A stretch of DNA of 64,000 bases from Plasmodium brasilianum (lineage: Eukaryota > Apicomplexa > Aconoidasida > Haemosporida > Plasmodiidae). Under the pieces are notes generated by a model that saw only the letters and a program-made list of their open reading frames with translations, did not search any database and was not told the origin of the DNA. Position 1 is the first letter of the stretch, and each line of letters starts with the position of its first letter. Below, piece by piece: positions 24,611-38,227 of this stretch. The stretch covers positions 1,318,501 to 1,382,500 of the forward strand of contig NC_090114.1 of assembly GCF_023973825.1 (NCBI RefSeq). The letters are read 5' to 3'. Both the position numbers and the translations under genes were made by a program.

Positions 24611-27600
24611 TCTTTTTAATAATAGAAATGTGAAAATTAAAATTCATTACTTTATATTATAATTATCATTATTTTCCCTTTAATTTATATTCTATAACTA
24701 AAATAATATGTATTATACAAAATTCTAATAATAATATTTGAATAGATTCACTACATTCTTAAAAAAATTGGAAAAAATTATGAATTATGTTAACGTAATT
24801 TTTACAGTAATAATATACCAATTAATTACTTCATTTAGATTAATACTATTATAAAGGAAAAGTAAACTTTTTGGTCTGACAGAATAAATATGTTTTTTAT
24901 AAAAAATTGAATAATATAAAATGAATTAGATTTTAATTATCAATATGGGAATATAAGGAATCATATGTGAAAGATATAACTCCAAAAGTAATACTATTAT
25001 CATGTCATATGCAATATAATTAAATGTAATGATAAATAAATCTACATTTCAATATTATGTATATTATATTCATTAGTTAATTATATATAATACAGTAAAA
25101 AATATATATATTTTTTTACTCATTTTATTTTATATATAATAATTAGGAAGAATTTTATTTTGAATTTTTTTGTTGAAAACATTTAATAATATATTAAGGG
25201 TATTTATAGTATTAAAATGCTATAGTATCATTATGTTGTATGTGAAATATTTCATGTAAAAAAAAATTATAAATTTTCACAAGAAAAATGTGTCTTCGAA
25301 ATATCTATAATTGTTTATTTTATCTAATAGATGTTTGTTTAAAATATGGATTATTAGTATAATCAATACGAATTAGAATAATATAAACAAATATCATAAA
25401 ATATATATATAAATTAAATAATATAATTGTTACATTTCGTAATTATTGCCCTAGGTTCAATTAATTAAAATATAATTAATATATTTTATGTCAGTTCATC
25501 TCATTATCATTAAGGACTTATATTTTAATTTTTTTCAAATATACATACATTCATCTGATTGTTTTTTTACTTTTTCTTAATATTAAATTTAAACTTTTTT
25601 TCTAAGTTATTTAGCTCATTTTTTTTTTTTATGTGTACTTTATAAATTTTTTTAATAAAAAAAAAAATATATAATATGATGATAACGTTAATACATAGTA
25701 AAAGTAAATACAATGATCATATTCATTAAATGAACATAATATTGAAGTAATTTTTATTAAAAACTCCTTGCACACAATTTTTCATAAATCACATTTATGA
25801 GTGATAACATTTTTGAGATAATAACAATTTTTATCTGAATTTAAAAGATTTTTTTTTCTTTCTGTATTATATTTTTTCCTTAATTATACTTCCGTATCAT
25901 TAATATAAATTAAAAGTTTTACTGCAAGAACTCAGGTAATTTTGATAATATATATACATTATATTATAATTGCTCAAACAAGTTGAATATAATTATGGAA
26001 TATAGTACTAAATATCAAATTCCAATAATTATCTATAGGAAATAAAACTTCATTGTATCCAGAAGTATCTATAACGTATATATTGCAGTAAAAAAAAAAA
26101 GATAAAAAAGATAAATATTGTCATATATATTTTTGAAAACAATTATTATACATTCCTTTCATAATGCTTACATATATTTGAGAAAATCATATTTTTCTTT
26201 AAGTTGTAATATAATCACCTACTATTATATGTTCCTTATATATAATGTTTATCATATATTTAACTAATACATTCAAATACAATTTTAATATATGTTAATA
26301 CAATGCAAGATCAATTATATATATATATATATATATAATTCAAGGTATATGTTTATTAAGATATATATTTTAAAAATGTAATAGTTAGAATGTTTGGGTT
26401 AAAATAAAAAGTAACGGTGGAAATAGAAACAAGACAAAAACATTAAACTAAATTTAAAAAATTTTAAATAAACGGAACCAATAATTCTTTGAAATAATAT
26501 ATTTATGAAATACAAGCACAAATATATTTATTATTTATATAAAATAATTATTAAAAAAATTATTTTACTTTATTTTATTTTATTTCTATAAATATAATTT
26601 TACAGGAGAAAGTAAGACATTCATTAATTATTTTTTATAAATGAACATTTTTATTATGGAGAAGTTTATATAAAACTTAGATTTAATTTCTCTAAAATAT
26701 GTTACATGTTTTTGAACAAATTTTTACATTATAATATTAACAATACAAAAATTATGTACAATTATATTATTTATGTAACTTTCCTTTTATAATTAAATAT
26801 ATGTAATCAATTTTATTTATTTATTTTTTTATTATGTTTTAAATTAATTTTTTATAATCATTGCAATATTTTTATAAAAATATTTCTATTCTTCAAATTT
26901 TCATTTTTAATATTATTTCATATAATGTTTTATTAAAAATTTTGAAGTAATATTAAAGGAGCATTAACCATCGTGCACATAAGAAATTAATGTTTTAAAT
27001 TACTTAAAAATATATAACAATATTTTATGTTATATAATATAAAAATAAATGTAAAATTAAATATATATTTTATCCTTAACAGTTCAATAAACAATTTTGT
27101 AAGATATATACAGTTATATTAATACATATATGTCACATGGGCATAAATTAAATTCTATTAAATTACTATTATTATTTATATATTGTGTTCTAATTATTAT
27201 GCTTATAGCACATTATTTTAAAAAATATCTCATGTATATAATATTAGTTGAATTCAAAATACTTTTAGGTATTTTAATTATAACAGAGTAATTTTAAATG
27301 ATATTTTTTAAAAAACGTTATTGTATATATAATTATATCATGTAATGTTATTATATTTATACATTATTATTGTAAAAAAATTAAGAAATCAATTTATTAA
27401 TATGAATAGAAAATACATAAATATAAACAAATTTTCTGTAATTAATTATTAACACCATGTACATTTACAATTATTACATAATAATTAAATATTTTTTAAT
27501 GGTTTTTTAAAATTGATTCAATTTATAATATTTTTACATAGAAAGGTTAGTATAATATTTTTATTTAACTCATTTTTTCACTGTTTATAAATGAATTGTT

Positions 27601-27767
27601 ACTATTATTAACATTAATTAAAGAGATCTAAAAAGTTTTAAATTTTGAAGAAAAAGAAAAGAGTACGAACAAATTATAGCATTTATCCTATTGATTATTA
27701 TCAAAAAAACTATATAGAAAAAAATTCTTTTATCAAAAAAGGTTTAGAATTTATATATAAATTCAAC
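24611..27767. other. Intergenic AT-rich DNA
   Basis: No gene was recognised. A short (AT)n lies at about 26318-26336. The end (about 27640-27767) is similar to the 5' flank of the related pseudogene at 50521. Confidence 0.45.
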
Positions 27768-28479
27768 ATGATAGTACAAAAGAATAAATTCTTTATTTTT
27801 TAAAAATTTTTTTCTTTTTGCGTATTAATATGGACATGTCCGTATTTCTATGAGGTAGAATAACTATTATATTCAATAAATTCTATACATTTTTTATAAT
27901 GTTGAATTTTCATTTTAAAATTATTATTTTATTTATCAGATAATACGTATATTTATTTTAAATATTAAATATTTACTTTATTTTTAGACAAACAAGTATG
28001 GTAAATCATGAATTAAGAAAATCAACCTAAATAATACATTAGATATAAAAGTAAGAACATTATTAAATGAAGAAATTGATTTAAATTGCAAACAAATAGG
28101 ATTACTTTTAAAAGAAAAATTACAAGGAAATAATAAAAAACCGTCTAATTCATTAAAATATGTTAATTATCTTAAAATATAATTTGAAGAACTAAGAGAC
28201 CCATGTCAAATGAAAAAAGAAAAACCAAGAAGAAAAAGTACAGTATTATTATCACATAAAAATTTAAAGAAATTATATAGAATATACGAAATTAGAATAT
28301 TAAAGCTGTCGGATAATGATCGAATAATGTACAAAAAATTAGAAGATACATACAACCTATAAACTAAAAATATCCCTAAGGCGTTAATTCCAATTTTAAC
28401 AAGAAAATACGAGTTACAAAGGACTATCGTGTATTCGTTGTTTTTAGGTGATTTAGCATTATATTCAATATATTATTAA
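27768..28479 (+). pseudogene. Exported-protein pseudogene (paralogue of 50.5 kb copy)
   Basis: A two-exon layout is recognisable. Exon 1 at 27768-27854 has 29 codons (start MIVQKNKFFIF, then a TAA, then the hydrophobic FSFCVLIWTCPYFYE) with donor GTAGAA. Exon 2 starts at 27988 after acceptor TATTTTTAG. Exon 2 has in-frame stops at 28009 (TGA), 28180 (TAA) and 28360 (TAA), and the frame closes at 28479. Between the stops lie KVRTLLNEEIDLN at the position where export motifs sit, LLLKEKLQGNNKKPSNSLKY, and KNLKKLYRIYEIRILKL, which resembles the helical motif of the 50.5 kb and 32.7 kb proteins. The two-membrane-segment C-terminus seen in relatives is mostly gone. It once encoded a Plasmodium exported protein of unknown function. 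Confidence 0.8.
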
Positions 28480-31400
28480 TGCTTAATTATGTATATTAAT
28501 TTAAAAAAAAAAAAAATTGTCTTAATCATATCAAGTCCAAATATGTGTAAAAATCCTTTTAAATACTTGTTAAGATTAGATTTAAGATTTATCCTTGTAA
28601 ATATTTTAACTGAATGGATTTATATTAATACATATGGAATTTTATATATTTAAGAGTAAGAAATATTTATTATGTACATTATACTTGCATTATATTTTTT
28701 TAACGTTTATCGAAAAAGTTTTTTTATGATTATTTTTATATCTCCTAATGAGTATAGATCATTTACATATTTTTTCTCTGTTTATATAATTAGTTTGATA
28801 TAAATATAGAAAAATGTAAATTTTAAAATCAATGATTTTTTTTTTTTTTTATATATGTCGGAAATCGCTTATGTGTCTTTGTTTTTGTTATTTTATTAAA
28901 TTTATATTTTTACTATTTGTTTCAATAAATTTGTAGTTTATTATATATTTGATTATATTTTGCTTTTATTTCCATATATATATATTTTTTTTTTCAAAGA
29001 TATAACATTATTAAATTTTAAAATTAAACTCATTATGTGAATTCTCTAAGTAGAATTTTTATACATGTGCTTTACTAATTAATTAGAATAATTTTTTCGA
29101 GAAAAAATGAATAACAAACTTTAAAATATTTTTAGTATAAAAAATAATTTCATAATAATTTTTGCTTAATAAAAATATTTTTTAAGAGGAAATTCTTAGT
29201 TCTTTTACATGATTTTCTGTGACCCTAAGTATGATACGTATAGCAACAATATACTTATGTTATAAATAAAAAAATAATAACATATTCATATATTAAGTAT
29301 CTATAATAAAATATATAGCTTTATTATTTTATTTTTTTCTTTTTATGATATTATATTTTTCTTTTAAGTCTTATTAAGATTACACAATTCTTAATCTTGT
29401 TATGTTTTAAAGTATTATGTCTCAACATTTCATATAAGAATAATTACTGAAAATATAGAATATGAAAGAAAATGTGACATATCATTATATCATTTAGATA
29501 ACTAACATTAAGGCAGAAAAATAAATATAGTTTAAAATGTAATTTTTCTATTATATGTTCTTATATGTAACGGTTAATTTTGTTTGTATGTAAAGTTTAA
29601 CCCTAGATATAAACTGTTCAAAAAGATTGATATTTATAAAGCCATAGTAAAAAAAAAATAAATGTGTAGTTTTTTATAATGTAATTTTTCTATATCAATT
29701 AATTTTTCATAATAATATGTTAAAATTGCGTTTGAATTACTGGGTATATGATCTTATTTAGCATTAATTGTTGCTATATCTGAAATAATAGATAGAAACA
29801 ATTCTTAAAATATAATAATGAGTGATAATAATTTTGACAAATCGTATAATAGTTAAGAGAATTACCTTAGTTATTGTTATGAGATTTATTATTTATATAT
29901 TTAAATTGATTATTCTTTTATATTTTTTAACTAAATAAGTCAATTCGCAATTTTGTTTGACAGTCGGTTCGTTATATGAAAAAAATGTCATCTAATTAAG
30001 AATTTTTAATATTTCATATGAGACATAAGTAATAAAAAATTAGCGGTAATTTTGTTAAAAGGATGGAAATATATGAGTGCCTTGTTTTATACTTTAGCTA
30101 GTTGTCTCCTTGTTTATTTCATTAATTTGTTATAGTGCTTGTTCCTAATTTGAGTAATAATACATTGTAATTTATGTTTTATTATACATAATACCTTAAT
30201 TATTATTTAGATGTTCACAAAAATTTTTACTTATTTTATATATTATTAATGCATAGTGGCTAATAAAATTGTTAAAAACAATTCCTTATATAGATATTAT
30301 ATTATATAATGCACTATAAAAATTTAAAAATAAAAGTATTATATATAAAAATTTAAATAATATACTTATGCAAAAAGGATTAATTAATATAGGGTAAATT
30401 ATATCCTTTCGCTTTTTTCTATAAGCGTTATCTCTAGGGAAAGGGATAAATTCAATAAAATATTTCATAATTAAAGGAATTATATAAATTCAATATTTGT
30501 CACTTTTTATATATTACTACGAATTTGTATTTTTATTAATAAGATATATTCAATTTGGTACATTTTATTTAATCAGTAATAGCGTTGTAATTAGCATTCT
30601 ATTAGTTAATAATAATAATTTACTATATTATATAAATTAATGATATTATATATTATCAACAAGTTATAATTGTTCGCCTTATTATTATTCCTCTTTTATG
30701 TGAATAAGTAATAACTTATAATTATATTTATAAATTATCTATATATTTTTATATATGAATTCCATATATTAGTAACATTATGTTTTTTATAAATAAGAAG
30801 TATACATATTAGTACGAAATGCAAAAGAAATATGTAATATTTTGTTAAGATATATAATATAAAATAAACTGATAATCTAAAATATAATCATATATTTCAT
30901 TAATAAATATATATTTAAAATATATGTATTATTACTAAGGACGTATTAGTGTATTTGTTGATCTGTGATGTGATAATGTCATAATGTTTTCATTTATGTA
31001 TTATTAATAATTTATAAAAGTAATTTATTTTTTTTCTTTTTGAAGAATTAAATTTTTATGATGTAAAAGAATAAATATTTTAAATTCTATAATTATAACA
31101 TTGTGAAAAATATATATGTTTATAAATTTAATAGTTAATTATGGTGTTTCCCTTACAAATGGCTATATCTCAAGTGCTACATATTGGTGTATTTATGATG
31201 AAAAGAATGCAGACTTCACCTTACATAAAACGTAAATTACATGTTCCCATAACATTTTGATATTATAATTGAAAACATTTAATGTGAATATTGTTGTATT
31301 TTATATTGAATTAACATAATTATAACTAAATATCCATGTTAGTTGAAAATGTGTAAATGCAAATATTAATAGGATATTACACTATTAATCATTTAAGCCT

Positions 31401-32663
31401 TAACATTCACAAATTAATAAAAGGAGAAAAAAAAAAGAAATAAAACAAAATAATAATAATTAATTTTCTAAAACTCGCATTAGCCATATCTAAACTCTCC
31501 AAATACAATAATGTCCGTATATGTTAGTTTAATTTTACATAGGTTTTATTATACTTTTACAAATAAAAAGTATACATGTGTTATTTAACTTTCTAAAAAA
31601 TAATTTTTAAAGTGTAAACGACATATTTAAAACATATATTAATATTAGATTAAATAAGTTATTTCAGTCTGCAAAAAATAAAATTTAATAAATAAAAATT
31701 ATTGGGAAAACTGCTGCATGGGACAACTTATACATAACAATTTTTAATTAAAATATGTTTAAATATATATTGCATATTTTCTAAAATATTTTATTAAAAC
31801 TGTTATAACAAGTAAAAAATATATCATGTTTTTATGCACTACCTATAAAAAAAATATTTCTTTATTATATCTTTTAATTAATACAAATTTTAAGCTTTAA
31901 AAAGATGAAAGAATTAATAGTATTCAACACACTCTCTATTTATTAATATTCTTCCTTTAAGTAACACTAAAATCTAATGTATTTGTAGTGAAGTGTAAAA
32001 ACTAGAACACATATATAAATATGTATATATACTTAATTATGCTACTTCATGAATTAATATATTTATTTCAGTTGTGCTTAATAAAAATTTAATTATTTAT
32101 ATATATATATATAGCAGTTTTTGATGTCTAATATTAAAAAAAAATAATAAAAAAAATGTAAAATACATTTGTTAATAATAAAAACTATTGTACTACATAA
32201 GTTGCATCAATTGTAATTTTATATATTAAATTTATAATATGTATTTTATAATAAAAATTTGCCTAAATCATATAAATACATAATTTATATATATAAAGCG
32301 TATATGTTAATTGCAAAAATTAATAAATATCAATAACACAATTTAATGGAAAACAAAAAAAAAAGAAACAAACAAAAAAAAATATATATATATATATATA
32401 CTAAAATGTAATAATAAATTAGGTCAAAAGTATACATTTTAATACGAAAACAAATATATGATATCGTAAAAATTTATTAATATTAAATACATATCTTTTT
32501 ACCATTTTGTATCAATATTTATTTTTTTATTATCTATATATGTTAATAAAATTTATATATGTATCAAGGGAATTTTTTAATTATATATTTTCATTAAGTA
32601 TAACGTATGTTTTTATTGGTTACCTGAAGCACGTTTTTCCTGAAAGAAATGCATATATTATTA
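28480..32663. other. Intergenic AT-rich DNA
   Basis: The first kilobase is loosely similar to the 3' flank of the 50.5 kb pseudogene. The rest has no recognisable gene. A short stretch at 31136-31235 is less AT-rich than its surroundings and protein-like in one frame. Short (AT)n runs lie near 32100 and 32382. Confidence 0.45.
31136..31235 (+). other. Short protein-like fragment of unknown origin
   Basis: One frame reads NYGVSLTNGYISSATYWCIY followed by DEKNADFTLHKT and a stop. The amino-acid mix (Gly, Ser, Ala, Trp, Cys, Asp) is unlike random AT-rich DNA of the window, and the C+G content is locally high. No flanking exon, start or family was recognised. It could be an exon remnant of a decayed gene. 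Confidence 0.25.
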
Positions 32664-33615
32664 TTAAGATTTAACTTCATTCCTTCCTAATTTAATTGAA
32701 TATTTTATAAATTTTACTAGCATATAAACAACGATAAAAATACTTAATAATATAACTAACAAAAATATATCTGTACCCCCATAATTTTCCATAAATTTTA
32801 TTAAGGTTTCACCCCCGTTCTCATAACTCTCTCCACATAATGCTAAATATAATTCATTGCCAACAAAAGAGGACGATAAAAAAAGTGATATAAATCCAAT
32901 AATTGAAAGCATCCCTGGTATAACAAATATTAAGGCAATATACTTATATGCTGAACGTTTTAAACTTTTTTTTTGTGTAGGATCTTTACATTGCCTGTAA
33001 TTATATATATGACTGAATACCTTATATAGTCGTTTTTCAAATACATTATCTATCGTTCTGAACGGTTTACATATAGCACATATCCATTTCTTGAATAATT
33101 TGTTGGATGTTTCTGTTAAATTGTTTTTATTCTTAGATTCATTCTTTCCATAATTTTCTGTTTTACTATTATCATCTTCATTTAATGATTGTTGTTTTTC
33201 GTAATATATTGATTGAATATTATTTTTAGAATTTTCTGAATCATTATGTCCATTTTCAAATAACATAATATTTAATTCTGCATTTTTTCTTTCCTTATCA
33301 TTTACTAATTTAAATATATCATTACTTAGATCTAATATACTATCTGTATAATTCTTATTATCTAATGATTTTTGGGAAGTACACTACAAAGAAAATGTAT
33401 TATTTTTATTGGTTACATGGTGATATATCTATTTAATCACAACGAAAATATTTTGTTGTATGTATAAACATATATTATATTTATATTATATGAAGAAAGA
33501 AAAAATATAAAGGAACTTATATGAGATATTATTATTGTACCACACAATTAAAATAAGAACATATCCAAATAAAATTGGAATATGTGAAAATTTTAATTAA
33601 AATAAAAGATTTCAT
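32664..33615 (-). CDS. Plasmodium exported protein, unknown function, two exons
   Basis: Exon 1 spans 33615-33541 (25 codons, MKSFILIKIFTYSNFIWICS leader, donor GTACAA). Exon 2 spans 33383-32664 after acceptor TTTCTTTGTAG, in phase 0, with a TAG stop. The product is about 264 aa. An upstream ATG at 33624 would meet a stop after three codons, so the 33615 start is preferred. After an acidic, Asn/Lys-rich N-terminal third, the motif FRTIDNVFEKRLYKVFSHIY (about 131-150) matches related proteins at 55.7 kb (LKSIDRCFEKKILHILDF) and 50.5 kb (LKKIDEMYEMQLLKLLDT). Two membrane segments follow (YIALIFVIPGMLSIIGFISL and IFLLVILLSIFIVVYMLVKF). This is the layout of Plasmodium exported proteins of unknown function. 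No RxLxE/Q/D PEXEL motif is visible near the N-terminus, unlike the 55.7 kb relative. Confidence 0.8.
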
Positions 33616-36600
33616 TGTTCCATTAATATTTGAATTTTTTAATGTAATAATATATTCAAGTTAATAATAAATTCCTTGTATTTTTACAAGGAGTTAATAG
33701 AATAATGTTATTTGTATAACAATTTTATTATATTTTATTTTTAAAAAGTATTAAATTTCAAAAATAATATAGAAATACATAATATAAAAAAGAAATAATA
33801 ATTTTAAAAATGTTTTAATGAATATTTACTTTAATGTTATTTATAAAAAAAATCAACATTAAATAAAATACGTTATGGTAAAGAATTTTTATTAGTAACC
33901 TATGTATATATATATTTTAATTGTCAGGCAAATAATTATAAATTTCGTTTAATTAGTACTTTTTATAATAAAAAATAAAAGAAAATGACCTCTTTTGTTC
34001 TTAATATATTTATTTTATGTTTAAACTAAAAAATAATATGTCGATTACATATGTACATTAGCATTTACATAAGATATATAACCTGTAAAAATTTTCTTTT
34101 GTTTTCTGATAATTAATATATTTCTAAGAACGCATTATACTTTTTGAATAATGTAGTTGAAAAGCATAAATAATTTTTTGGCTTATAATAGCAAGGATAT
34201 TACTGAAAATAAAAAAAGGAAAAAAGAGCTAATTTTTTTTATAAGAAAAATAAGAATTTTCATGTGTTATATACCAAGAATATATGGAAAATATTTGTAC
34301 TAATATTTAAAAAGTTGAATTTTTTGTTTGAATTTACTTATAAAATTTTTATATTTTTAAATATTCTAATATAATCAAATATTTCACACTTTTGTATCAA
34401 GTTATAACAGAATATTATAATTCTATTATAATTTAAAAAAATACTTAATTTTTTTTTATTACGAAAGAGTTAATTTTAATTAATAAAAATTTGTTTATTT
34501 ATTTATAATTTTTTTTTTTTTTTTGTTAAAAGTAATTAAATTTGCAAATATATTGAGAATACTAATATTAAAAAATATATATAAATATAAAAGTAATATA
34601 GAAAAAAATACTTATTGTAATTATATTAATTTTAAAAAAATTTTAAAATAAAATAATTTTCAAGATAAATAATATTCTTAAAAAATCTGAAAGTATAATA
34701 CTTAAAATAATATATAATAAAATTACGGGAATTTATTTATATTATTTTTTTTTCATGAAAACATTATATTGGATAGAAAGCTAGATGCTTTTGCTATTGA
34801 TATATAAATAGATATTACTCCAATACATATAATAAATTATAACGTTTATGCAAGTGGAATAAATTAAATAAGTTTGATACTTCAACAAATATTTCTTTTT
34901 ATGCAGAAATATTTACAATTGATGATTTTTATATCTTACCATTTGTAACACGTAATGACGAGATAACTGTAAAAATATTATATATTAAATGTATTATTTT
35001 AATTATAGAATAATAAAATGATACATTTTTTTGCAGGAAAATTGCTTTTTTAAAAAATAATTAATTTCATGAAATAAAATAAAATGAAGCCTTAAAATTT
35101 TTAATATGCTATATAATTCAAGTTACCATAAAACTGTGATATAATACAACTATTTTTTTCATTTATTATACCATAAGTACATAGTATATGCAACTATATA
35201 TATAATTATAAACATATTTTGAAAGGTAATTATTCGTGGTCTTCAAGTATTTTTATTATTTGAATATTCATACTTTATCGTAAATAATTACGAATTTTTA
35301 GTTTTATAAAGAATACAACAGGGTTCCTCAATAGTTCATAATATATCTTATAAAGAATAATTAAAGTACAAATTATACAAACATATAATATTCTATTTAA
35401 TTAATATTTTCTAAATTTCCATGTAACTGTGTTTGTTATTTTTAGGAGTATTTATATTTTACTATATTATCTTTCATTTGTGTATTTATTAAAAATATCT
35501 ATGGTAACTTAAATTAATTAATTATGCGTATTCATAAAAATGAAAAATTTGTAAGTTATATTCTTATTTTACAGAAATAATTAATTTTTTCCAGAGTACA
35601 TGTATATATCATATACAAACAATATATATATATACGTGCTTATTTATGTATATATATTTACTAATTCATATATATAATGAAACTATCCCCTTAATATTTT
35701 TTGACTTCTTGTATATATAATATAACTTGTAATTGTTATTTCTTGGTAATTTAGTTTTATAATAATAGTTTACGTTTTTTATAATTGGTGATATATTAAT
35801 GTTATTTAATTAAGGGTAAATGACTTTTTATATCAATATTTTTTTTGATAATTAAACATTAGTACATCATATATATTTTCAGTAAAAATTACATTTTCCT
35901 AGCGTTTCATTAAGAATCATTTCTATAGGAATATCTAATATAAATTAATTATGTCTTTTAAACTATGCTATTACTACTAATGAGTTTATAAAATTATGTT
36001 ATCACAAACTTATAAATTGTAGTTATTCACAAAATTGAAAAATATTTGTATTGTAATGTATAAGTTTTTTCTACAATGACATATTTTTCATTTAAATTTA
36101 TCTTTATATTGATATTTATTTTTACAAATTAATATATCACATTCGAAACTTTACGCATTTGTTGTGCATATACTATTACATTTTATTTATTTGGGGTGAA
36201 TCTAAAGAAACGAAAAAAAAGAAAAATGAAAATTAATTCACCTATTAAAAAATGTATGATTCAGTATAATACTGAAAAAATGTAGGACAAACATGAATAA
36301 CATAGCCAATTTAAATTTGAAAAGAAACATTTCTTTTAGCATACATAAATATTATCTAGGGTATACGTTCTTAAATGTTTAGAAAAAATAAATAAATATA
36401 ATATTCTATGTTATATATGTAAAACTGAAATCAATGTCAAGGAGATATTGTAATGTATGTTATTGTGGAATATGTAATGTTATTATTAAGTACATTACTG
36501 TAGAATACATAATAAAAATGTAAAAATAAACAAAAATGATGCTTATATTTTTTCTAATACTATTTATGTCATAATCATTATATATCTTTTTGTTCCCTAT

Positions 36601-37439
36601 ATAACACTTTATTTATTAATTAAAAGAATTATTTTATAATAATAGAAAGACAACGTAAAAAAATAAATAAGAAGTAATTAAATAAATTATTTGACATTAT
36701 ATATTATGACATAATTTATATATTTTCACTGGTTCACTTTTTTAAAAATTTTTGTTAGGTCAAATAAAACGAATTTTTGTTTTAAGTAAAATTAAATATA
36801 GTATAATAACATTCATGTAATCCATTATTCATTTTATAAATATTATATGTAAAAAGAAAAAAAATTTATATATATATACTGCAAAAAACATTCAATTTGC
36901 TTTGTCATACACTAAACAAGACACAAATATTTTTAGTTTAAAACATATGAAACATTTCTATAATTACATCAACAAATAATCATTTAAGATTACAATATGT
37001 TAAAAATAAATAGAATACTATTTTCTGTAGTAACAAATATTAATTTACATTTTATATCAGCAAAATAATATAAATTGTGCTTTATATATCCATTATAACA
37101 TGTATATAGAGATTTTTCATAATTTTTTATGTACGTGCAGATACTTATACATGAATCATAATATTATGTGTGTTAAAATAATACACTAAAATTCAAAGTG
37201 AAAATAATTAAAATATTAAAATTAAAAAAAAAATTATATTTGTATATTTTTACTTATAAGAGTAAAAAAGGCTTATGATATAAGGATTAATTTATGAAAT
37301 ATAAACAAATGTGGATTTTGTTTTTTTATTCTTTATATCACATAGAATGTTACATATTTTAATTGTTGAAAAAATTACTGTGAGTAAAGGCTATATTTAG
37401 CATTATAAGTTTTACTTTTTTATATGTATTAACTTATCA
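33616..37439. other. Intergenic AT-rich DNA
   Basis: No gene or named element was recognised. It has many T and A homopolymers (for example about 34508-34524). Confidence 0.45.
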
Positions 37440-38227
37440 TATTTTACATGTTTCTAGAAGATATATATATAAGTTGGTAAAACTATAGATGTTAATTCTA
37501 AGATTAGTACTAATTACTGCAGTAGGAATTAAATTTACATCTATCAAATAAAAAAGGGGCGAAAAAATCATTTTGTCTTCTAAGACATATAATAATATTC
37601 CACTTAATCAAAGGGAAACAAGTAAAGTACAAAGTAAATCCTATTTATTATATACTTTTAATCCTAAATTCCTTTAATCTGCATTAATAATATACCTAAT
37701 TCCTTTTGTATAATTTACTTTGTTGAACATTTTTTTTTTTAAATACGAATCTCTTGTAGTACGTATGTGGGATTTACTACTGAATTGTTCATATATTTCT
37801 ATTTTATTCAATGTCCATTCATTTGATAGTTTATTTTTTGAATTGTACCCCTTCTCATTATTGTATAAATTCTTTTTATTGATCCACTAAATTATATTGT
37901 AACTCTTGTTTTAATATTTCAATATTTGAAACATTCACCTGTTAATATTTTTTCCAGTAAACTGTACGATATTGTTTTCAATTTTGTGCCAAGTTTGTAG
38001 TTGTCCAAACATTTATTATAATTACTTTAAATATAGAATGTGCATATTTATTATTTAAAAGAACAAATAATTTTATGATGAAAAAGAGTATTAATAAAAA
38101 TAAGATTCTAAAAGTATGAATATTGTGAATTTCCTTTAGTAATGTTTCCGTAGTATATCATTATAAAAGTAATGTGACTAATTTAAAGTACGAAGGTGGA
38201 TATTTTTTTTAAAAAGAGCAGATTCAT
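37440..38227 (-). pseudogene. fam-l: Highly degraded fam-l-like relic
   Basis: Exon 1 at 38227 downwards reads MNLLFLKKISTFVL then a stop, with FYND-like sequence after a frame change. This resembles fam-l leaders. Exon 2 (about 38010 downwards) reads NKCLDNYKLGTKLKTISYSL then LEK, aligning with NYNLNRKLDTRTYRLLA of the intact fam-l gene but without the arginines of the PEXEL-like site. Later pieces (NNEKGYNSKNKLSNEW) recall the fam-l spacer, and hydrophobic pieces continue to about 37440. There are multiple stops and frame changes. A matching conserved upstream block lies at 38991-39080. The plus strand at 37484-37678 is also fairly protein-like with one stop, so part of the interval may be something else. 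Confidence 0.55.

Noticed and set aside
30286..30468. 60-aa minus-strand ORF
   Set aside because: No recognisable leader, motif or splice partner; hydrophobic AT-rich translation.
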